A DNA stretch of 33,349 nucleotides from an uncultured Acetobacteraceae bacterium (lineage in GTDB: Bacteria; Pseudomonadota; Alphaproteobacteria; Acetobacterales; Acetobacteraceae). The stretch covers positions 1 to 33,349 of the forward strand of contig CAIXDS010000231.1 of assembly GCA_903918195.1 (NCBI GenBank). The letters run 5' to 3'. Position numbers and translations under genes: made by a program. The notes beneath the pieces were generated by a model. It was not told the origin of the DNA, made no database searches, and worked only from the letters and a program-made list of their open reading frames with translations. Shown one piece after another: positions 1 to 8,385 of this stretch. Numbering within the stretch: the first letter of the stretch is position 1; the number at the start of each line of letters is the position of its first letter.

Positions 1-151
1 CGTTAGCGGTGGACCACAACGCGCCAAACCGCGCTCCAGGACAACGGCAGGCCATCCAATTGAACTCTCGATGAGAAGGTCACCAGCGGCCGCTCGTAAC
101 CCCCTCTTTTTCCACAGGAACTTTCCGGACGGACACTTAGAAATCCGCCAT

Positions 152-276
152 TTAAGCTGGACTTTGGTCATTTCTCAACAATTCTCAACAAAAACAGCGG
201 GTTGCTGCGCTCGGCGGTGCGGACTAACCCATTGATCGAGTGGGGCTTTCCCGAAAAATGGCCAAAGTCGAGTTAA
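152..276. repeat. Imperfect inverted repeat, possible small mobile-element remnant
   Basis: The arms at 157-176 and 253-272 match in about 16 of 20 positions when one is reverse-complemented (core GACTTTGG, then YCATTT). Both sides end in TTAA (152-155 and 273-276). A second inner inverted pair, GGGTT/AACCC, lies in the loop. The architecture is that of a short non-autonomous element or remnant insertion-sequence ends. No clear target duplication is visible, so the identity is open. Confidence 0.4.
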
Positions 277-355
277 GGATATGATAATAAAATGTTAATG
301 ACATTTGGCCGAGCAGGAAAAGCGGTGTCGGGTGGAAAGGCCGCAAATTCAGCTT

Positions 356-380
356 GCCCACGACGTAGCACGTCATGGGC
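356..380 (-). terminator. Hairpin downstream of the phosphonate catabolic genes
   Basis: GCCCA and GACGT pair with ACGTC and TGGGC around an AGC loop, with one mismatch. It lies about 43 nt beyond the stop of the last minus-strand gene, where a transcription end is expected. No U-tract follows on the minus strand, so intrinsic termination is uncertain; it could equally protect an mRNA 3' end. Confidence 0.35.
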
Positions 381-422
381 CTGGGCGGGGTGACCGTTTG
401 AACCTCGTCCGGGACCCGCGGC

Positions 423-1805
423 TCAGGTCAGGCCCTGGGCTGCCGCCACCTCGTCCAGCGCCTCGGTGACAATGACGAGGGCGCGATCCAGGTCGGCGCG
501 GCTGATGATCAACGGCGGCGACAAGGTCAGCACGCTGCCCTGCGTCACCTTGAAGCTGAGGCCACGGGCCAGCGCCGCATACAGGGTCGCTTCCGCCGCC
601 TCGACCGCCGGCGTGCCGTCGGGCCGCACCAGTTCCACCCCGATCAGCAGGCCCAGACCCCGCACATCGCCGATCAGCCTCCGGCACGCCGCGATTTCCC
701 GCAAGCGCGCGAGCGCATAGGCGCCCAGGTCGGCCGCCCGCGCCACCAGCCCCTCGTCGCGGATGACATCGAGGGTCGCCAATCCGGCCGCGGCGAGGAT
801 CGGGTTCTTTTCGTGCGTGTAGTGGCCCACCGCCAGATCCTCGGCCACATCGAAATCGTCCCGTGCCAGCACCGCCGCCAGCGGCAACATGCCGCCGCCA
901 AGCGCCTTGCCGAGCACCAGGATGTCGGGCGCCACCCCGGCATGCTCGCAGGCGAACATGCGGCCGGTTTTGCCGAGTCCGGCCGGGATTTCGTCGAAGA
1001 TCAGACGGGTGCCGGCGCGGTCGCAGGCGCCGCGCAGTTCCGGCCAGAAGCCGGGTGGCGGCACGTACGGCACCGCCCGCACCGGCTCGGCTACCACCGC
1101 GCCGACATCGCGCTCCCGCCCCAGGACAAAACCGGCCGCGCGGGCACAGGCCATCCGGCAGGCGGAAAGATCGGGCGCCCCGCCCGGCGCCGGAAAGCCA
1201 TAGGGGCAGCGGAAGCAGGCAAACGGGGCGACATGCTCGGCCCCGGCCAGCATCGGTCCGAGCCGGCTGTCGCGGAACAGCGACTCCCCGCCCACGCTCG
1301 CCGCCCCGAACCCGGCGCCGTGGAATGCGTCCCAGAACGACAGGGTCTTGTGCCGGCCGGTCGCCACCCGCACCAGCTTGAGCGCGATTTCGATCGCCTC
1401 CGACCCGCCCGGGGCGAACAGCACCCGCGTCAGCCCCGGCGGCGCCAGCGCCACCAGCCGCTCGGCGAGCGCCACCGCCGGTTCACAGGTGAAACGGCGT
1501 GGCGCGAAGGCCAGATCGTCCATCTGCCGGACGATCGCCGCCTTCACGCGCGGATGGCCATGGCCGAGATGGTGGACGCTGTTGCCGTGAAAATCCATCA
1601 GCCGCCGGCCGTCCGCATCCTCGATCCAGATGCCCTCGGCGCGGCGCACCGCCGACAGGCACGGGGTCGACAGCGATTGCCGCAGGAACACCCGCTCGTC
1701 GCGCCCGATCAGCTCCCGCGCCGCCGGCCCGACATGGGACCGCCACGCCGCTCGCGCATCGCCCAGATTGGCGTCGCCTTCGGAAAGATCGACGCTCCGG
1801 CTCAC
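423..1805 (-). CDS. pbfA: Class III PLP enzyme, probable (R)-1-hydroxy-2-aminoethylphosphonate ammonia-lyase (PbfA-like)
   Basis: A 460-residue fold-type I PLP protein of the class III aminotransferase family. The PLP lysine is K300 in GKALGGG, and D271 in IFDEI should bind the pyridine nitrogen. It is the third gene after phnW and phnX. In such clusters class III proteins of this kind are known as PbfA, a lyase that converts (R)-1-hydroxy-AEP to phosphonoacetaldehyde and ammonia. The product would be the PhnX substrate, so the order makes metabolic sense. The start is a GTG whose last two bases are the first two bases of the phnX TGA-containing GTGA overlap, implying translational coupling. 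A much longer frame runs upstream through phnX but is only its shadow. The family assignment is firm; the lyase function is inferred from context, and a true transaminase remains possible. Confidence 0.78.
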   Translation of the reverse strand: MSRSVDLSEGDANLGDARAAWRSHVGPAARELIGRDERVFLRQSLSTPCLSAVRRAEGIWIEDADGRRLMDFHGNSVHHLGHGHPRVKAAIVRQMDDLAFAPRRFTCEPAVALAERLVALAPPGLTRVLFAPGGSEAIEIALKLVRVATGRHKTLSFWDAFHGAGFGAASVGGESLFRDSRLGPMLAGAEHVAPFACFRCPYGFPAPGGAPDLSACRMACARAAGFVLGRERDVGAVVAEPVRAVPYVPPPGFWPELRGACDRAGTRLIFDEIPAGLGKTGRMFACEHAGVAPDILVLGKALGGGMLPLAAVLARDDFDVAEDLAVGHYTHEKNPILAAAGLATLDVIRDEGLVARAADLGAYALARLREIAACRRLIGDVRGLGLLIGVELVRPDGTPAVEAAEATLYAALARGLSFKVTQGSVLTLSPPLIISRADLDRALVIVTEALDEVAAAQGLT

Positions 1806-2632
1806 GGTTTTTCGCCGCGCGCCAACCGCTGGTCGATATCGTCCAGCACCGGCACGATATCGGCGATCGTATCGATGACGTAGTGCGCCCCGGCGCCGGC
1901 CAGCCGCGCCGCCGCGTCCCGCCGCCGCGCAGTCTGCTCCGCTTGCGGCAGCGCCTGCCATTCCGCCAGCCCCAGGCCGACCTCGTTGCCGGAGATGGCC
2001 AGGCCGACGCTCCACATCCCGCCGTTCAATCCTTCCTCGATATCGACGACCGTGTCGCCGATCTTCACCACCGCCTCGACCGGATAGACGCCAAGCTCGG
2101 CGAGCGCCTTCAGCGCCGGGAACGGGCTCGGCCGGCCGAGCGGGACATCGTCGGCCGAGATCACGCAATCGGCGACGAACCCCTGCGCCTTTGCGCGCGC
2201 GACGACCACGTCCATCACCACGCGCGGGTAGCCGGTGGTCGAGCCCAGTTTCAGGCCGCGCGCCCGCATGGCGGCGATCGCCTCCAACGCGCCGGGGATA
2301 AGCTCCGCATGCTCGGCCACCATCGCCGTCTGCATCGGCAGGAAGCGTGCGTAGATCGCATCCACGTCGGCATCCGTCGCCGCCCTGCCGTGCCGGGCCA
2401 CCCAGGCGGCGGCGACACGCGGCTGGTCGGCGATGGCGCGAATATGGTTCCACTTGGCCTGGCCCATCGGCGCCCGCGCCTCCGCGACCGACACCGTAAT
2501 GCCGACACCTTCGAAGGCGGCGACGAAGCTCGCCACCGGCGCGTGGCAGCCGTAATCGACGACCGTTCCGGCCCAGTCCACCACCGCCGCCTTCAGCCTG
2601 CCGCAGTAGCGCCGTGAATAACGATAGGTCAT
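1802..2632 (-). CDS. phnX: Phosphonoacetaldehyde hydrolase (phosphonatase)
   Basis: HAD-superfamily enzyme of 276 residues that splits phosphonoacetaldehyde into acetaldehyde and phosphate in the cytoplasm. The nucleophile motif VDWAGT carries D19. K60 in ARAPMGQAK sits where phosphonatases place the Schiff-base lysine, which distinguishes the family from other HAD phosphatases. The GSTTGYPR segment and the later VKIGDT acidic motif follow in the expected order. The ATG overlaps the phnW stop as ATGA, and the 3' end overlaps the next gene as GTGA, so phnW, phnX and the lyase gene form one translationally coupled unit. Length is normal for the family. Nothing essential appears missing. Confidence 0.93.
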   Translation of the reverse strand: MTYRYSRRYCGRLKAAVVDWAGTVVDYGCHAPVASFVAAFEGVGITVSVAEARAPMGQAKWNHIRAIADQPRVAAAWVARHGRAATDADVDAIYARFLPMQTAMVAEHAELIPGALEAIAAMRARGLKLGSTTGYPRVVMDVVVARAKAQGFVADCVISADDVPLGRPSPFPALKALAELGVYPVEAVVKIGDTVVDIEEGLNGGMWSVGLAISGNEVGLGLAEWQALPQAEQTARRRDAAARLAGAGAHYVIDTIADIVPVLDDIDQRLARGEKP

Positions 2633-3762
2633 GCCACGAGTCCTTCGCCCTGGTGCGGGGCGCCCGAACGCACCCGCAATTCGTTCAGCATCTCCCCCAC
2701 CGCCGCCACCGCGCCGCGCATCTCGGCCTCGCCCAGCCGGCCGATGCAGCCGATGCGGAAGCTGTCGGCGACCGTCAGCTTGCCGGGGTAGATGACATAA
2801 CCGCGCTGGCGCAGCCCGTCATAGAACGCATCGAAGACAAACCGCGGATCGGCCGGCATGCGGAATGTGACGATGATCGGCGCCTGCAGCGCGGCCGGCA
2901 GCAACGATTCGAACCCGTAGGCCGCCATGCCCTCCAGCAGGATATGCATGTTGCGCCGGTAGCGGGCGCCGCGCCCGGCGACGCCGCCTTCGGCCGCGTG
3001 CTCGTCCAGCGCCTGGTCGAACGCGGCAATGACATGGGTCGGCGGCGTGAAGCGCCACTGATCGTTCTGCTCGAAACCGCGCCATTGCGCGAACAGATCG
3101 AGGCTGAGCGAATGCGCATTGCCCTCCGCCGCCTGCAGGCTGTCCTTGCGGACGATGACGAAGCCCATGCCGGGTACGCCTTCCAGGCATTTGTTCGAAC
3201 TTGCCATCAGCGCATCGAACGGGGTCTGCCGCGCCTCCAGCGGCAACGCCCCGAAGGCGCTCATCGCGTCGATCAGCAGCTTCCTTCCGTGCCTTGCGCA
3301 GACCGCGGCGACCGCCTCGATCGGGTTGAGCAGGCCCGACGTTGTTTCGCACTGCACCACGGCGACGTGGCTGATCGCCACATCCGCGGCGAGCGCGCCG
3401 TCCAGCGCCTCGGGCGATACCGGCACGTCCTCGGCGGTTTCGATGCTGGTGCAGGCGCGGCCGATGATGCGGGCGATCTGCACCATCCGCCGCCCATACG
3501 CCCCGTTGACCAGAACCAGCAGCTTGCCCTCCCGCGGCACCAGCGTGCCGATCGCCGCCTCGACCGCAAACGTGCCAGAGCCCTGCACCGGCACGCACAC
3601 ATGCGTCCCCTCGCCATCGGCAAGGCTCACCAGCCGCTTCCGCACCCGCCGGTTCATCGCAATGAAGGCGGCGTCGCGAGAGCCCCAATCGTGCAGCATG
3701 GCCTGCTTGACCGTCGCTGAGGTGGTCAGCGGGCCTGGCGTTAGCAGAAGCGGATCGGACAT
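2629..3762 (-). CDS. phnW: 2-aminoethylphosphonate--pyruvate transaminase
   Basis: A 377-residue class V fold-type I aminotransferase that moves the amino group of AEP to pyruvate, giving phosphonoacetaldehyde and alanine. The N-terminal LLTPGPLTTS, the cofactor aspartate D165 in IDAMSAFG and the PLP lysine K191 in SSNKCLEGVPG are all present and characteristic of PhnW. The C-terminal small domain ends near the ATGA overlap with phnX. The start ATG is preceded by a gap of about 250 bp containing a large palindromic element, so phnW may have its own promoter or receive attenuated read-through from phnSTUV. Confidence 0.95.
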   Translation of the reverse strand: MSDPLLLTPGPLTTSATVKQAMLHDWGSRDAAFIAMNRRVRKRLVSLADGEGTHVCVPVQGSGTFAVEAAIGTLVPREGKLLVLVNGAYGRRMVQIARIIGRACTSIETAEDVPVSPEALDGALAADVAISHVAVVQCETTSGLLNPIEAVAAVCARHGRKLLIDAMSAFGALPLEARQTPFDALMASSNKCLEGVPGMGFVIVRKDSLQAAEGNAHSLSLDLFAQWRGFEQNDQWRFTPPTHVIAAFDQALDEHAAEGGVAGRGARYRRNMHILLEGMAAYGFESLLPAALQAPIIVTFRMPADPRFVFDAFYDGLRQRGYVIYPGKLTVADSFRIGCIGRLGEAEMRGAVAAVGEMLNELRVRSGAPHQGEGLVA

Positions 3763-3797
3763 GGGGTTTCTCCAACAAGGCGGTAGTTAAAGGAAGT

Positions 3798-4004
3798 AAG
3801 GCCAGGGGCTCTGCCCCTGGACCCCGCCAGGGGTCGGTGGACCCCTGGACCCCGCTACTTTAGGGTCTCTTTGAGAGAGGGGGGGGGTGAGGAGGTGCCG
3901 ATGCTTCTCCTCACCCCCCCTCTCTCAAAGAGACCATTAAGCAATGGGTTCCAAGGGCCTCTCGGCCCTTGGTGGGGGTCCAGGGGGCAAAGCCCCCTGG
4001 CCTT
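3798..4004. repeat. Large palindromic intergenic repeat element with a 30-bp hairpin
   Basis: The outer ends are inverted copies: AAGGCCAGGGG at 3798 and CCCCTGGCCTT ending at 4004. Inside lie several small hairpins (3802-3820, 3951-3972, 3980-4000). At the centre is a nearly perfect stem at 3864-3894/3907-3935, with only a G9/C7 length difference and a 12-nt loop. Related sequence recurs at 9584-9641, 10161-10213 and 28728-28836; a 29-bp stretch starting at 3825 is identical to one starting at 10185. No coding potential is seen. It separates phnV from phnW on the same strand and may act as a terminator, attenuator or mRNA stabiliser. Confidence 0.8.
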
Positions 4005-4012
4005 GCTTGCTG

Positions 4013-4810
4013 CTATCGCGCCGCCGCCTTAGCCGGCACCAGCGACAACCCAACAAGCACCGCGAGCGTACTCACCGCAAGCAGCATGGTCAGCGCCGCG
4101 CCCTGGAACACCTCGCCGCGGTCGGTCAGCGCGAAGATGCCCACCGGCATGGTCACCCAACCGGGCGGGTACACCATGGCGGTGGCGCCGAGTTCGCCCA
4201 TCGACATCGCGAAGCTCAGGCTCAGCGCCGCGATCAGATAGGGTGTGACCAGCGGCAGGGTGACATGCAGCAGCCGGTAGAACGGCCGCGCGCCCAGGCT
4301 TTCCGCCACCTGCTCGAACTCCGGCGGCAGGCGCGACAGCCCGGCGGCGACGTTGCCGTAGGTGAAGGCGGAGATCAGCACCAGATGGGCGATGATGACG
4401 ATCGCCGTGGTGCCGTTCAGCAGCACCGGCTTCTGGCTGAACGCCACCAACAGGCCGAGGCCGACCGATACCGACGGCACCGCGCTGGGAATGAAGAACA
4501 GCAGGTCGAGCAATCGCCGCGGCGCCGGCGCGACGGTGCGCAGCGCAATCGCCGCCCAGGTGCCGCTCAGCAGCGCGATCGTGCTGGCCAGCGCGGCGGT
4601 GATCAGGCTGACCCGCAGCTGTTCGCCGCTCTCGCCGGCGATGACGCTGGCATAGTTGTCCAGCGTCAGCTGGCTCGGCAGCATGCTGTTCCACTGGCCC
4701 GCGAAGCTGGCCAGCGCGATCACCGCCAGCGGCAGCACGTAGATCAGGCCAAACACCAGCGCCAGCAGGCTCCAGGCGCCGATCCGCCCGGTGAGCGACC
4801 ATACCAGCAT
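4013..4810 (-). CDS. phnV: AEP ABC transporter, permease subunit PhnV
   Basis: A 265-residue inner-membrane permease with about six hydrophobic helices. It carries the cytoplasmic EAA-type loop ESLGARPFYRLLHVTLP, the contact point for the ATPase. It pairs with the adjacent PhnU; two separate permeases distinguish this system from the fused-permease AEP importers. The ATG follows the phnU stop by a single base, consistent with coupled translation. The substrate is inferred from the operon, which also encodes binding protein and ATPase and lies beside the AEP catabolic genes. Confidence 0.88.
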   Translation of the reverse strand: MLVWSLTGRIGAWSLLALVFGLIYVLPLAVIALASFAGQWNSMLPSQLTLDNYASVIAGESGEQLRVSLITAALASTIALLSGTWAAIALRTVAPAPRRLLDLLFFIPSAVPSVSVGLGLLVAFSQKPVLLNGTTAIVIIAHLVLISAFTYGNVAAGLSRLPPEFEQVAESLGARPFYRLLHVTLPLVTPYLIAALSLSFAMSMGELGATAMVYPPGWVTMPVGIFALTDRGEVFQGAALTMLLAVSTLAVLVGLSLVPAKAAAR

Positions 4811-4811
4811 G

Positions 4812-5684
4812 TCAGGCGCCCCGTTGGCCCTGATCCACGCGGGCCACCATGACCCGGTAGAGCAGGAAAAGGGATAGCGACAGGGCGATGTTCACCACCG
4901 CGATCACGCAGGCGGCGGTGTAGTCGTCCTCCTGGATCGCCTTGCCGTAGACCAGCAGCGGCAGGGTGATGACGCCCTTGGCGCCGATGAAGAAAACGAT
5001 GCCGAACTCGTTCACCGTCAGCAGCAGACACAGGCTGCCCCCGGCCAGCAGCGCCGGCAGCGCCGCCGGCAGGATCACCCGGCGGATGATGCGCCAGGCC
5101 CCGGCGCCAAGGCTGCTCGCCACCTCGATCTGCGCCGTCTCGATCAGGCTGAACGCCGCCAGCAGCGGGCGCATCACGAAGGGCGTGTAAACCGTGACCT
5201 CGGCCAGCACGACACCGGCGACCGTATAGAGAAAGTCGATCGGCGGCTCTTCGGCCCCGGTCAGCTGCATGATCGACATGTTGGCGATGCCGGCCGAGCC
5301 GTAAATGAAGGTCAGCGCGAGTGCGATCAGGAAGGTCGGCAGGGCGATGAAGGTGTCGATCAGGCGCGAGAGGGCACGCGCCCCCGGGAACGGCACGAAG
5401 GTCAGCACCAGCGCCATCGTGAAGCCGAGCGCCAGGCAGCCGGTGGTGGCCAGCAGCGCGATCTCCAGGGTGTGCAGCAGCGCATTGGCGAACAGCGGCC
5501 CGGCCAGCACCCTTGCATAGCTGCCGAAATCGGGCAGCCCGCCGGCGGTGGTGACGGATTGCTGGATGATCAGCGCCAGCGGGTAGAAGAACAGCGCCGC
5601 CAGGATGCCGAGCGGCGGCACCACCCAGGCACCGTTCAGCCGCAGGCGCGCAGCCGGCAGCACCGCCACCCCGTCGGAGGCCAT
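4812..5684 (-). CDS. phnU: AEP ABC transporter, permease subunit PhnU
   Basis: A 290-residue binding-protein-dependent permease. The first membrane helix is near residues 18-40, followed by a periplasmic stretch and about five more helices. The EAA loop is seen in SSLGAGAWRIIRRVILP. The start codon directly abuts the phnT stop with no intervening base, and the stop lies one base before phnV. The family is clear; the 2-aminoethylphosphonate specificity comes from its setting between phnT and phnV and near phnWX. Confidence 0.88.
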   Translation of the reverse strand: MASDGVAVLPAARLRLNGAWVVPPLGILAALFFYPLALIIQQSVTTAGGLPDFGSYARVLAGPLFANALLHTLEIALLATTGCLALGFTMALVLTFVPFPGARALSRLIDTFIALPTFLIALALTFIYGSAGIANMSIMQLTGAEEPPIDFLYTVAGVVLAEVTVYTPFVMRPLLAAFSLIETAQIEVASSLGAGAWRIIRRVILPAALPALLAGGSLCLLLTVNEFGIVFFIGAKGVITLPLLVYGKAIQEDDYTAACVIAVVNIALSLSLFLLYRVMVARVDQGQRGA

Positions 5685-6761
5685 TCAGCCGGTCCCTTCC
5701 GGAATGATCGAGGCGTCCTCGGCGGCGAAATGCACCGCGACAACGGCGCCCGGCGGCGGCGGGTCGCGCAGCGGCGTGCTGACCAGGCGCAGGACCTGGC
5801 CGGCCAGCTCGAGCGCAACACTGTGCTGATCGCCGAGCCACTGCACGTCGGTGACCGTTGCGTGCAGCGTGTTGGCCGGCTGCACCGATACCGGGGCCAG
5901 GAAGATGTCGTGCGGGCGCAGGCATAGTAGCACCTCGCCGGCCAGCTCGGAGAAGGGCGCCATCGCCGTCAGCACGGTATCGCCGAGGCGGACGCGGGCG
6001 AACCGGCCGTCGGTCTGCTCGTGGCGGACCGCGAGCAGGTTGGCGCGGCCGAGGAATTCCGCGGCAAAACGATTCGGCGGCGCCCGGTAGAGCATCTGCG
6101 ATGTGCCGTTCGCGATCAGCCGGCCGCCCCGCATGATGGCGATGCGATCTGCGAGTGTCAGCGCCTCGGTCTGGTCGTGGGTGACATAGAGCACGGTGAG
6201 ATGCGGCAGGTCGCGGTGCAGGCGCGCCAGTTCCCCCAGCATGTTGCGGCGGATCTGCGCGTCGAGCGCCGATAGCGGTTCGTCCAGCAGCAGCACCCGC
6301 GGGCGGATGGCGAGCGCGCGGGCAATGGCGACGCGCTGCTGCTGGCCGCCGCTGAGCTGGCGCGGGTAGCGATCGGCGTACGCCTCCATCCCGACCATGA
6401 CGAGGCAGTCGCGGACGCGTTCGGCGACCAGGCTGTCCGGGGCGCGGCGGGCGCGCAGGCCGAACGCCACATTCTCGGCCACCCGCATGTGCGGGAACAA
6501 GGCATAGTTCTGCACCACCATGCCGATGTCGCGGGCATAGGGGGGCAGGTCGGTGACATCGGTGGCGCCAATGCGGATGCGCCCGCGCGTCGGTTGCACG
6601 AAGCCGGCGACGGCGCGCAACGCCGTGGTTTTGCCGCATCCGGACGGACCGATGATGGCCATGATCTCGCCCGGCGCGACATCGAGGTCGAGGTTGTCCA
6701 GCGCGACGGCGCCCTTGTAGGCGACCGTCACGCCGGTAAACCCGATCCCGCTGGCGTCCAT
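5685..6761 (-). CDS. phnT: AEP ABC transporter, ATP-binding subunit PhnT
   Basis: A 358-residue ABC ATPase. From the ATG at 6761 the Walker [10 protein letters not shown] covers residues 38-46, the Q-loop glutamine is Q84, the signature LSGGQ is 136-140 and Walker B LLLDEP is 157-162. The C-terminal third (about residue 240 onward) is a TOBE-type domain with [10 protein letters not shown], typical of CUT1/iron/spermidine-like importers. I chose the ATG at 6761 because an AGG lies about 8 nt upstream; an in-frame GTG at 6791 has no visible ribosome site but would add ten residues. It drives uptake through PhnU/PhnV. Confidence 0.9.
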   Translation of the reverse strand: MDASGIGFTGVTVAYKGAVALDNLDLDVAPGEIMAIIGPSGCGKTTALRAVAGFVQPTRGRIRIGATDVTDLPPYARDIGMVVQNYALFPHMRVAENVAFGLRARRAPDSLVAERVRDCLVMVGMEAYADRYPRQLSGGQQQRVAIARALAIRPRVLLLDEPLSALDAQIRRNMLGELARLHRDLPHLTVLYVTHDQTEALTLADRIAIMRGGRLIANGTSQMLYRAPPNRFAAEFLGRANLLAVRHEQTDGRFARVRLGDTVLTAMAPFSELAGEVLLCLRPHDIFLAPVSVQPANTLHATVTDVQWLGDQHSVALELAGQVLRLVSTPLRDPPPPGAVVAVHFAAEDASIIPEGTG

Positions 6762-6821
6762 CGGGGCGGCCTCGCGTGCGAGGCCGGCCACCGTGCCGGC
6801 GAGGGCAGTGCTGGAGATCGC

Positions 6822-7847
6822 CTAGCTCCCCGTTGCCGCGTGCCAGCTTGCCACGTCGGCGTCGAACTCGGTGACCACCTGATCCCAGTCCGGCGTCCAG
6901 GTCTTCACGCCGGCGAGGTGCTTCATCAGGTTGTTGTAGGCGGCGCCGGTCGGCTTCACGTCGGTGCGCACCGGCAGGCCGAGGGCGACATCGGCCACCG
7001 TTTCCTGCGCCGGCTTGCTGAGCAGCCAGTCCAGCAGCTTCTTGCCGTTCTCGGCATGCGGCGCGCCGGTGACGATGCCGGCATAGTACGGCAGCGCCAG
7101 GGTGGAGCGCTCGCCGTTCGGGCCGGCGGGGAAGAAGATGCGGATGTTCGGGTTGCCCTTCATCTGGTCGATGTTCATCTGCAGGTCGCCATTGGCCACC
7201 CACAGCTCACCCTTGTTCACCAGCGCCGTCAACTTGCCGGTGGAGGCCGAGGGACCACGGTTGTTCGCCTGCAGCTTCTTGAAATAATCGAATGCCGCGT
7301 CCTTGTTGCCGTAGGCATGGATGACCTGCAGCATCACCGCGGTGCCGTCGCCGGCCTGGCCGGGGGTGGAATATTGCAGCTTGTTCTTGAACTTCGGCGC
7401 CAGCAGGGCGGCGAAATTCTTCGGTGCCTCCGGCAGGGCGGCGCTGTCGTAGATGAAGCTGAGATAGTTGTTCACCAGCGCGACATACAGGCCCTTGGCA
7501 TCCTTGCTGCCGGCCGGCAGCGCGTCGGCGCCCGCGGGCGTGTACGGCTGCAGCAGCCCGGCCGCGGCGGCGCGCTGGATGAACGGCGGCAGCGTCACCA
7601 GCACGTCGGCCTGCGGGTTGGATTTTTCCTTCGAGACGCGCGCCACGACGCCGCCGGAGCCGTCCTCGATGTACTGGACCTTGATGCCGGTCGCTTTGGT
7701 GAAGGCGTCGAACTGATTGCCGTACCAGCTCGGGTTGCCGTCGTGCAGACCATCGGCGCTGTAGATCGTGACGACGTCCTCGGCCCGCACAGTGCCGGCG
7801 GTGACCGTAGCGAGGATAGCCGCGGCCATGAAGGGTATCGCGCGCAT
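6822..7847 (-). CDS. phnS: AEP ABC transporter, periplasmic substrate-binding protein PhnS
   Basis: A 341-residue exported binding protein. The signal peptide [22 protein letters not shown] is followed by the mature start [11 protein letters not shown], typical of the iron/AEP-type solute-binding family ([17 protein letters not shown]). The ATG at 7847 has AGGA about 10 nt upstream; an upstream in-frame extension to 7928 lacks a signal-peptide-like N-terminus and is rejected. It is the first gene of phnSTUV, consistent with high expression of the binding protein. A Pho-box-like sequence lies at 7911-7928 in its upstream region. The AEP specificity is inferred from the family and the operon. 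Confidence 0.88.
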   Translation of the reverse strand: MRAIPFMAAAILATVTAGTVRAEDVVTIYSADGLHDGNPSWYGNQFDAFTKATGIKVQYIEDGSGGVVARVSKEKSNPQADVLVTLPPFIQRAAAAGLLQPYTPAGADALPAGSKDAKGLYVALVNNYLSFIYDSAALPEAPKNFAALLAPKFKNKLQYSTPGQAGDGTAVMLQVIHAYGNKDAAFDYFKKLQANNRGPSASTGKLTALVNKGELWVANGDLQMNIDQMKGNPNIRIFFPAGPNGERSTLALPYYAGIVTGAPHAENGKKLLDWLLSKPAQETVADVALGLPVRTDVKPTGAAYNNLMKHLAGVKTWTPDWDQVVTEFDADVASWHAATGS

Positions 7848-7910
7848 GTGGCTGTCGTCCTGCTGTTGATAACGCAAGCGGTTTCTCGTGAAGCGGGCCG
7901 GCGGCGTAAA

Positions 7911-7928
7911 GTGACGGGTTGATGACAA
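7911..7928 (-). promoter_or_regulatory. Candidate PhoB binding site (Pho box) upstream of phnS
   Basis: Read on the minus strand it is TTGTCAT-CAAC-CCGTCAC: two 7-bp half-sites 4 bp apart, against the family consensus CTGTCAT-N4-CTGTCAY. Each half matches 6 of 7. It lies 64 bp upstream of the phnS ATG and points toward it. Phosphate-starvation control of AEP uptake is well known in other bacteria, which makes this biologically sensible; no clear -10 follows at ideal spacing. Confidence 0.5.
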
Positions 7929-8190
7929 TGCAACTTCCCGCCGCGCCTCTCGGACAAGCGGCTCGAGTCATTACATTCGGGCCAGGAATAGTTGCATGCC
8001 TTGCCGAGAGCGTTCCCTCCAGCGTCATTTCCGTCAAGCGTATGTTGGACTCGCTTGCGCCGTCAACGCTGCCGTCCGCCGGCATGGGGCGGATCGCTGT
8101 GGGCCGCCTTCGGGGCGTTTCCCCCCACCCCGTCCCCGAAAGTTGTATTGCTTCCGTAGCGTCGGTAGGCGGAACGTGTCTGCTGCGGAA

Positions 8191-8285
8191 CCGGGCCGTG
8201 GCCCGGGGGCACGATTATAGGCCTTGGCGCCGCCGGGGTTGGATGAGACCGGGGACGCTGCGGTCGGGCAGCCGCAAGCGCGTCC
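8191..8285 (+). promoter_or_regulatory. Structured leader with two GC-rich hairpins
   Basis: CCGGGC/GCCCGG forms a short stem at 8191-8206. GGACGC plus TGCGG pairs with CCGCA and GCGTCC at 8253-8285, giving an 11-bp stem with a 3-nt bulge. Both precede the secreted propeller gene. I recognise no known riboswitch motif. It could be a regulatory 5' leader or a small RNA; this rests on pairing only. Confidence 0.3.
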
Positions 8286-8385
8286 GGCGCGGGCCAGCCT
8301 CTCGCAGCGAAGTGTTGCTGCTGGAAGGCCCCTGTCAGAATAGTACAACATATCGCCGCCGGCTGCGTCGGCGCGCAGGAGAACC

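Larger units (their letters stand above)
1..422. other. Non-coding left edge with inverted repeats
   Basis: No gene is supported in this stretch. It holds a partly palindromic segment at 152-276 and a short hairpin just beyond the last gene of the phosphonate cluster at 356-380, each listed separately. The middle (about 280-300) is AT-rich. It may be the space between the end of the minus-strand phosphonate operon and a gene outside the window. Confidence 0.5.
7848..8385. other. Divergent intergenic region between phnS and the beta-propeller gene
   Basis: This 538-bp stretch serves both diverging transcripts. On the phnS side it carries a Pho-box-like site (7911-7928). On the other side it carries two strong hairpins (8191-8206 and 8253-8285) about 100-190 nt before the propeller start. 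Short open frames here have no ribosome site or recognisable product. I could not place a convincing -35/-10 pair. Confidence 0.5.

Noticed and set aside
423..2453. Very long minus-strand frame that would fuse the PLP enzyme with an N-terminal 216-residue extension
   Set aside because: The extension is the out-of-frame shadow of phnX; the GTGA-overlap start gives a normal-length enzyme.
4744..7203. 819-residue minus-strand frame across the transporter genes
   Set aside because: It overlaps three clear ABC genes in another frame and has no recognisable domain; a GC-rich shadow.
8161..8300. Known riboswitch or SRP-like RNA in the propeller leader
   Set aside because: Hairpins are present but no conserved riboswitch or SRP motif could be matched by eye.
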